Shown here piece by piece: positions 56,044-64,000 of a stretch of 64,000 bases of DNA. Numbering within the stretch: position 1 is the first letter of the stretch; every line of letters begins with the position of its first letter. The stretch spans positions 63,216,099 through 63,280,098 of the forward strand of contig NC_133531.1 in NCBI RefSeq assembly GCF_048544455.1, written 5' to 3'. Made by a program: the position numbers and the translations under genes. Origin of the DNA: Silene latifolia. Its lineage: Eukaryota; Streptophyta; Magnoliopsida; Caryophyllales; Caryophyllaceae. Under the pieces are notes generated by a model. It was given only the letters and a program-made list of their open reading frames with translations, had not been told where the DNA came from and ran no database searches.

Positions 56044-58123
56044 AAGAGACCTACTTCACCACTTCCATTTGTATGATACCCATCTCTCCCTCTCTCTCTT
56101 TTGTATATACATTGCATTTAGTGTAGCTTTTGCATGCATTTGTATTATATTTCACATTGCATTTACATTAGTTAGTTCATAGTATAGTTGTATTGTAATA
56201 TAATTCATATAGATAATTGCATGTAGACTAGAATTCATGCATTGTTACTAATGGCTAAACCTATTCATTTCTACACTAGAAATAGTGTTTAAATCGGTTT
56301 GGGGAGGTTTGATCAAAGGTGACCATAATTTACTAGAAATCATGCATCATATAGTATAGTTTAGATTGCATTCATTTGTTATATATGTCATATAGAATTG
56401 CATTTAGTTAGAGCATGCATTCATTCATACCATATAATTGCATTTGTACTTTATTTCAAAAAAATCAAAAATCCAAAAACATGTATTTCTTTTTCATTCC
56501 TACTCCTACATGTACATTGAGGACAATGTCCAAAATAAAGTGGGGGATGAGAATTTATATTCCAAAAATGCATAAAAATTGAAAAATTTCGAAAAATCAC
56601 AAAAATATGTCTTTTAATTTCATAAAAACAAAAACCATAAAAATTTGAAAAATTGAAAAATCCAAAAACAAGTTCATTTCCTTTGTAGTGTAGACTTGTA
56701 TATATTGTTTTGTATATATTGTGTTTGTTCATCCTTTTTCACATTGATTGACTACGCCACATCCGAGACATGAGGATATTGAAGACCGCATGGTATGATC
56801 TTTCCAATCTCCTTTTTCCTCTTTATGTTAATGACTATGTGGCTTTATTTTGATTGATGCGGTAAAAACAATGTGAACTTAGGACTTGCATTTAGTTTAT
56901 ATGGCATATTAGTTGGTAGAATCATATGCATTAGGATGTTTATATGATAGTTGCATCATGGCATGTAGTTGCATGTTAGAAAAATTTTGCAAAACCGTCT
57001 ACTTGGGAAGCTTGACAAGTGTATATAGGCCCTAGTAGATGCTTTTTCTTCTTAAGACTTTGCTTGTTAGAATACTTGTAAAACACCCTAGGATGTGTCA
57101 TGCTAGTATCCTTTGACCCATGGATTAAGGCCTAGTCAAGAGTACCTTGTGGTGTGATAACTCCTTGGCTACCGTTTATTCCAAGGTGACCCTTGAAACC
57201 ATGCATCCATCCATCCATCATCCATGTTCTACCACATTTTGTCATCAAAAAGGGAATGGGCACAAAAAAAGCAATCAATTTGAGTTCAATGAAATGAAAA
57301 ATGAAAGAAAGTTTGCAAAATTGCATCAAATGAAAAGAGGAGCAAAAATAGACTTCTAAAAGCTTCAAATATAAGGCACCCTCACTACATATGGGGTGAC
57401 TTTGAAAATGTTCAAAAGAAAATGCAAAAAGTTGAAAGTTGTCAAGTGTTGAAATGCCAAAAATCAAAAAGAAATGGCAAAGAAAGTGTTCTCAAATGTC
57501 AAATGCCACATGAAATTGGGGGAAAAACAAAAACAAAAGCAAACTCCCAAAGAGAAACTCAAATCCTATTGATCCCTTTATCCATCGTATTCTTTTTGTG
57601 CATGGTAGAGAGGGGACGACCCTTCTTCTTGTCTAGGCAAGAGGGGGAATTCCGCGATCCTCCAGTGTTTCTAACACCATAGGGAGTCTACTCTTGACAA
57701 AAACATTTAACGATTGAGGACAAAGGTACCCTAGCTTGACACATTTTGGAGGTGATTTATTGGTATCCTTCTAGGCTTAGTAGTTTGAACAAATTACATC
57801 TATGAAGGATTGTGTACCTTTGAATTGCTTCCCTTGTAGATAATTTCCGCCACATAGATGAGGAAAGTGGCTATTCTTTTGTAGATGCATCCATTACTTG
57901 ATTTCATGTGCTTTAATGTTTGGATGTGTCGCCATTTTGGCAAGCCCCACCTTGCCTTGCAAGAAGGCATCCTACCTCATGGTTGTCTTGTTGTGAGTTG
58001 AAGGGGCGGAGTGAGACCCGCTAATTGTCTCATATCGGTTATGTTATTAGGTTAGTTTAAATAAAGGTCTAGTTTTAGTCACCTCTTTACTCGGGACGAG
58101 TAAAGGTTCGGTTTGGGGATATT
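56044..58123 (+). other. F 3' untranslated region
   Basis: About 2.1 kb, AT-rich, non-coding, with A-rich stretches (56455-56670, 57260-57540). 56251-56400 matches the B remnant at 11700-11850. It ends with the polypurine region before the 3' LTR. Confidence 0.65.
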
Positions 58124-59809
58124 TGATGTGAACATTATTTGCGCACATTTAGTCCCCTAATTGAGCCTATTTTGCATACTATTATAACATTCTTTGGCCA
58201 TTTTATCCGTCAAAACCTTCCTATTTGCTTTTCTATCACATTTCATATGTTTTGTAGAAAAGGAGACAATAAGGCGGAAATTCCCGTCTTTCGTGCGTAC
58301 TCGGAAGCTACTTGACGATACTAGATGGACTAGTATGAAGAGGAAGCAAGGACTAAAGATCAAACCCACAAGAATGAAATGGAAGTGAACAAAAAGGGAA
58401 GAAAAGAAGAAGAATCATTGCTGAAGAACAATCCGAGCGGATTGTCTCCAATCCGCCCGTCTCCTCACAACACAATCCGAGCGGATTTCCTTCAAAGACG
58501 CTCGGATTGCCCCGCCAGAATCCGCCCGGATTTCATCAAATCCGCTCGTCTTCCATCAACAGAATCCGCCCGTCCCGACCTTAATCCGCCCGGATTCCTT
58601 TACAGCAATTTTCGTCTTCTCCAAGCTACAAAGAAAGAAGCCCTTCCTTCGAGAAATACCGGCTCCTCCCTGCTCCATTTAAAAAGTGTAATTACTAGTT
58701 TAGCCCTTAGTTAACCCTAATGCATCCTCCCTAATTTCCACTATAAATACCCCATTTGTAAATAATCAAAAGGGGGATCTCTTAGCTAGAAAAATCCTTC
58801 CTTAGATTAGATTAGGAGTAGATTAGAGTAAATTACTCTTTAATCTTTCCACAAATTACACATTAATCTTTCCATAATTATTGTTCAAGTTTATTATTCA
58901 AGTTTATTATTGGGTAATTGAAGATTATTGGGTTATTATTGGGAGATTGACAACCTTCCATCAATCATCAAGTTCTTCTATTATTCTTTGCATTATTATT
59001 TGGATCACCTCAAGTTTGGTATAATTACTTTACTCTTTAATCTTTATTGTTCATTTCTTCATTCTATTATCATGTTTATACTTGTTGTGATGATTGACAC
59101 CATTAATGACATGTTTCCCATGATGATGAGTGAGTAGTTACTTAGCTAGGATTAGTGGGTAATTAAGGGAAACCAACATGGGATTGATTCATGCTTAATC
59201 TAATATGTTCACATGATTAAATTGCTTGCTTGTTGTGATGTCAACTTTATGCACATGTTATGTTTGATGAAATGCTAAGCCTATAAATCCTTGCATTTTT
59301 ACCATCTCTTATCTACTCAACTCGACTTGTAAGATATAAACCAACTCAAGTCTTGTTAGACCATGCATAGAAGTTGAATAGGAGGAAAGTAAGTCGACTT
59401 GTAGGTGTTGTAAAATCTAATCGATTCGGCTCCGGGACTCAACCCTTCCTATGAACCGTAAGACATAAACAAACTCGGTTCCTCCACAACACTAATTGCT
59501 TGCTTAATTTTGTAAACATGTTTGTATGATCAACACCATGAATCCCCTATGACCCCATGATATCCTAGCACTTTTAATCAATTGTTTACATCTTTCCTTT
59601 TATTGCTTGTTTAACTTTATTGCTTGCATTAGTCTAGAACACAATTACAAACCCAACCAAATCGTGACACTAGCATAAATTGAGATAGATAGACTTAGAA
59701 CCCAAAGCACACCGTCTCATGGATCGACCTCGACTTACCACTAACTAGTTGTTTGTTGAGTATTATAAATGTGTTTGACTGGATGACCCGACGACATCAA
59801 CCCACATCA
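58124..59809 (+). repeat. F 3' LTR
   Basis: A 1686-bp LTR. Its dyad cluster is at 58430-58596 and its TATA-like box at 58742-58749. Confidence 0.95.
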
Positions 59810-59814
59810 ATTAG

Positions 59815-61134
59815 ATTGTACAACACCTACAAGTCGACTTAATCCTTCCTATTCAACTATATGCATGGTCTAATGAGGCTCGAGTTGGTGTATAAGCTTA
59901 CAAGCCTCATTGAAAGATAGGTGATGGATAAAAAAAAATGCAAGGATTCATAGGCTCGCATTTCATCAAACATAACATGTGCATAAGTTAAAATCACAAC
60001 AAGCAAGCAAATAAATTATGAAAACTTATTAGATTAAGCATGAATCATTCCCTATGTTGGTTTCCCCTAATTCCCCACTAACCCTAGCTAAGAAAACTAC
60101 TCACTCATTATCAAGTTTAGGATGCTAACAAGATTGTCAATCAAACTAACAAGGCTAAACATAATGAACAAATGAAAGTGATTAACAATAACTAAAATAA
60201 GGGTAAAGAGAATTATACCTATGGAGATTCCAAAATAATAATGCAAAGAATAATAGAAGTACTTGATGATTGATGGAAGGTTGTCAATCTCCCAATAAAC
60301 CCAAATGATCTTCTAATTACCCAAAATAAATGATGAACAATAGAGAAATTAAGAGAAGATTAAGATATGATTAATATTGATAAATTGTATTACAACTAAT
60401 TTAAGACTAATTTGAGAGAATTACAAAGTGATTAAGAATTTATTAAGAGAATATTAAGAGATGGTTTTGGAAGCATGCTAATCTAGGTAGTACAATGTGG
60501 TATTTATACTAAAGATTAGTTACAAAAATTAGAGTTACTAAGGGCTTAAATGACTATTAAGACCCTAAGAAAAGTTGAGAAAATGCTCCTATCGAAGGAA
60601 ATGAGCATATCGTCATGCTAGTCCTGCCACAATCCGTGCGTCTTGAGCTGTGGCACTGGCTCTCTGACTTGCGATCCGAGCGTATTGCCTGGAAGACGCT
60701 CGGATTGCTGGGCCGTAAGACGTTCGTCTTGGCTGGAAGACGCCCGGATGTTGAGGATGGGAGACACCCGGATCGTGCCTGATCCGCTTGGATTGCTAGG
60801 CAGTCAGCTACTCTTCTTTTCTTCCTTCACAATCTGCAAGGATCATTTCGGGGATGCAAGGATCCTTTCATCATTATCTAATTTAATTTATTATCTACTT
60901 AGGCCTTCTAGTGTTGGTATTCTCTTTGATGCTTGGTCATTAGATGCGATCAATTTAGCTCCATTTCGCTATGCAAATGCAAGGCTAGCACTCCTTTCCT
61001 ACCAAGGGGACAAATCCTCAAAGAATATGCAAAATGGGAAACTAAAGATAGTAAATGACCCAATTATGTGTGCTATAAAGCATGGGAACGAGGTTAATTC
61101 GGGGACTAAATGTGCTCAAATATGAGTCACATCA
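59815..61134 (-). repeat. B LTR copy 2, second part
   Basis: Continues 50104-50511 and ends TGTGCTCAAATATGAGTCACATCA, given in parts: TGTGCTCAAATATG then AGTCACATCA. It carries the TATA-like box (60501-60508, minus) and the dyad cluster (60631-60794). Confidence 0.85.
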
Positions 61135-62260
61135 CCCGGGTTCTTTTCAAAAGGCTAGTTTGATTCGTCCCTCATCATGGCTTCCAGATTTGGTTTCTTT
61201 GCAACCAGTTTTACAACAGGTTGTATGACGATCAAAGAGCTTTGCTTGATTTCGCTACCAATGGGAGATTCCAGGATAATAATAATGATGGTAATGCTTG
61301 GAAGTTGATTGATTAGATAACTACTCACACTGTTGAGTATGGTAACCCCAGAGGTAGCAAGAGAGGAAGTGGTTCAAACAATGTTATTGCGGCATAGCTG
61401 GAGGCCTTAACGACTCAAATAGTTGAATTAAAGACATCTCAGTCTTTGGGTAATAAGCAATAAACGGTTCATATGATTAATCAAGAAGTGTCATGCGAGA
61501 GATGTGGGATAGATGGTCACACTGCGGCCAAGTGTATGAGTACCATCAAACAAGTCCATGATGTCCAGTCTTTCAAGCAAGGTACTGCTTATTCTAACTT
61601 ATTCCATGAAAGAAGTCAGAATATATTTGCTCAAGCCCCATAACAGAATGCCTATATCATTCCTCAAAATCGTGGTAATCAACCACAAGGAAATTTTGTT
61701 AGGCAAAATCAAGGAGGTTTTCAACAGATGCAACCTCCTCCTTAAGCTCCAAGTAATGACATGGAAGATATGAAGGCTCTATTACAATAAAGTTTGATGA
61801 TTCAAAAGCAAACAACTCAGATTTCTGAACTAATAGCTCATAACAAGATGTTGGATACTCAAGTTGCTCAAATGGCAGCTCAAAATGCTTCAAAAAGTCC
61901 AAAAATCTTCCTCCTCAAGGTAAACAAGCACATGAACAAGTTAATAGTATTTCTTTGAGGAGCGGTACCACTTATCAAAGTCCAGATGTACCCATTGTTG
62001 AAGATGAGGTTCCTTACATGCATCTTAAGGGATTGGGTAATCTTGAGCTAAGTGATGATGAGAATGAATTAAGCAAGGATCAAACTCGGGATAAGCAAAA
62101 AGACGAAAAAAAGGAGGAAAGACGTGACTACTCGATCGAGCCCCAACCTGATAGATTGAGGAACCACAGTACCCGATCGAGTACAACACGGGCTCGATCG
62201 AGGACACCTCCCAGAATTAAAATTTTCGCGTGTTTCAGCTACGACATTGGAAGAAAATAG
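61135..62260 (+). pseudogene. E Gag fragment, copy 2
   Basis: Matches 37926-39052 with about 1-2% differences by eye. It has the zinc knuckle at 61494-61535 and the same six stop positions, plus another TAA at 61788-61790 where copy 1 reads CAA. A one-base loss near 61893 shifts the frame before SISLRSGTTY. Confidence 0.8.
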
Positions 62261-62381
62261 GATCCTCGATCGAGTGTGTAATATTACGGTTTTCTATGTC
62301 TATGGGTACTCTATCGAGCGGGGCTTACTCTGTCGAGTAAGTAAGTTGTTTTAAGAAACAATGTTCTGTCTGATGGGTACT

Positions 62382-64000
62382 TGTAGATACCCATATCTGT
62401 CGATATTGGAATTTATAGAAAACCTGACAAACACCCGATGATGATAGGACGCATGTATTTATTAGTTGTCATTGTCATTATTTGGGTTCGTTTTACGATG
62501 TGGAATGAGCGTTGTCGACAGAGTATTTTATTAATTTAAATGATATTTAAATTAAAGCTTTTTAAGTGAATTCATTTTATTGTTTTAATTTGAATTTATT
62601 TCCTTGAATTTATTTTATTGAAAATAAAATATATTTTTTGATTTGAAAAATCATTCATTTTAAATGTGCTATTTGATTTGAAAAAAATCGAATTTGAAAA
62701 TTTAAAACTAGTTTCAACCACGCGTTTTGGAGCTCGATTATAGCTCGGTTTTTGAGCCCGTTTTCTTTACGAGTTGGCACGAATCTCGAGTACGCTAACC
62801 AACCTAGGCCTCTACCCATTCAACCCCAGTTCGAACCCCCATATCCACACCCAAATCTCGTCCTAAACACTCCCCAACACAGCCCAATTCCTTCCTTTAC
62901 CCGTGTTTGTATAGCCCATCGAAAGCCCTTCTAAACCGACTCAAACTTGGTCCAAACCCGCAACCCATCACCACCAACCCGCGCTCCACATTACCCACAA
63001 CAACCCAGCACCTAGAACACCACAAAACCCATCCAATTCCCGTCCCAAATACTCCACAAACAGCCCGCAACACAAGCAGCCCCCCCTGTTTTGCGTGCTC
63101 AATCCCGAGCCCAAAACCCGCTCCAAACAGCTACCAAACCCGTGCCCATTAACTCTACACCATACCCTAGTATCCTACACATATTACCTTAGCTTAAACA
63201 CCAAGAAAACCCCCATACAAACCCTAAAAACCCCACGAATTAGCTGATGGACAGCAGCTATGCAAACCGAGCCTGACTGCTTGTTGCCCTACTTCTACCC
63301 TTCGAAACTCCTTATAAATACCCCCCTTCACCATACATTCATTCCTCTAAGTTCTCCACACAACATACTGCAAATAACAACCATAAATCGTCCAAAAAAA
63401 CCCTAAACTAAAGCCGTGACAGCCGCTCGAAAACAGGGACACAAATCTTGTTTTCGAGTTTCTGTCGTGGTCTTTGGCCTTGATTCTCGTGCACAAATCC
63501 CATTAAAGCTTCTGGTTTGTTTCCATATTCACAAAATTCAGTCTTTCTAGTTTCCAAAACATCTTTCGGTTTGAAAAATCGTTGAGAAACGAAGTCGTGG
63601 TGAGCGATTGAAAATCGCTGCTCAAGTCTGCCTTTTGAACGTGTTTGTTTCGTGATTTCAAAACTCAATTTCAATTGTCTTCATCGATGACGGCCCCTCG
63701 AGATAAAATCTACGATCGATTACGACCCAAGACGGTGTCAACGATACATGTAGGTTGAGGGTGCATTAAAACTCCCTTCTCTTCTTTTTATTTCGTTTTT
63801 TTATTGTTTATTTACTAACCATTGTCTAACATCGTCTAACTAATATTGAAACTAGAATAGTTTGAGTATGAGTTAAAGTACCATTCCGGCACCCGCGTTG
63901 ACTTGAGATGGGAAAGAAATCCGCCATATCGGTCGGTCGTACACCCCGTCTCATTTACATATCCTCGTGTTGGAATAGGGCAATTTAATAAATCGAGTCT
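62382..64000 (+). repeat. E LTR copy 2, continuing past the window
   Basis: Starts TGTAGATACCC and is uninterrupted at the C3 target (near 62978). TATAAATA at 63313-63320, in CTTATAAATACCCCCC, looks like the LTR core promoter. Upstream is a C/A-rich stretch (62940-63240). The 3' end is not in the window. Confidence 0.7.
63313..63320 (+). promoter_or_regulatory. TATA-like box in E LTR
   Basis: TATAAATA followed by a pyrimidine-rich stretch, as in the LTRs of C2 and F. Confidence 0.6.

Larger units (their letters stand above)
50512..59809 (+). mobile_element. F: pol-less Athila-like element inserted in B LTR copy 2
   Basis: A 9298-bp element with LTRs of 1684 and 1686 bp (TGATGTG...CACATCA, perfectly inverted ends). 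It has a perfect tRNA-Asp primer site, a polypurine region GGTTCGGTTTGGGGATATT before the 3' LTR, and target duplication ATTAG (50507-50511, 59810-59814). It retains a degenerate gag-linker frame and the late ORF, with no capsid domain, protease, RT or integrase recognised. LTRs differ by few substitutions. Confidence 0.95.

Overview
The window is a nested block of plant retrotransposons around one decayed plant gene. The host is a eudicot-type land plant. The evidence is plant LTR-retrotransposon lineages (Tork-like and Angela/TAR-like Ty1-copia, Athila-like and Tekay-like Ty3-gypsy), tRNA-iMet and tRNA-Asp primer-binding sites, a plant LINE fragment and a 15-exon MLO gene with GT-AG introns. 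The species cannot be read from the sequence. No rRNA, tRNA or CRISPR structure was seen.

Layout. (1) 1-992, minus: 3' part of a LINE reverse transcriptase. (2) 1391-10893, minus: an MLO-family gene. Fifteen exons can be placed by homology, but it carries frameshifts, a premature stop and several lost splice acceptors. Intron 1 holds a full-length Tork-like copia element, C2 (5035-10273, TSD TAAAC). (3) About 11580-37925, minus: Athila-like element B. It has a 5' LTR at 36199-37925, a gag-protease frame and a late ORF, but no RT, RNase H or integrase. Its late ORF is split by Angela/TAR-like copia element C1 (12314-30699, TSD GGCAC). C1 has a gag but no recognisable pol. C1 in turn contains a solo LTR, S (17136-17950, TSD GATTC), and a Tekay-like non-coding element, D (20152-28928, TSD CTGTT). 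(4) 37926-39771, plus: a second Athila/Tat-type gag fragment, E, and the start of its LTR. (5) 39772-48347, plus: Angela/TAR-like copia C3 with a frameshifted gag-pol. An extra 288-bp piece of C3 leader (48348-48635) follows its 3' LTR. (6) 48638 to the end: a second copy of the 34733-39771 block (B gag, B LTR, E gag, E LTR), without the C3 insertion. It is split by a second pol-less Athila-like element, F (50512-59809, plus, TSD ATTAG).

How the parts relate. B and F have both lost pol but kept the same late ORF. In both, that ORF is preceded by a dense cluster of short CG dyads ending 12 bp before a TATA-like sequence. A cluster with the same two half-sites lies upstream of the TATA-like box in each LTR. 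This looks like one regulatory module used twice, in the LTR promoter and in a putative internal promoter for the late ORF. It is the most interesting signal in the window. E and solo LTR S carry clusters of a different dyad core (TCGATCGA). Nothing here looks like a complete autonomous element. C2 is closest: its RT-RNase H frame is intact, but zinc-knuckle, protease and integrase residues are damaged.
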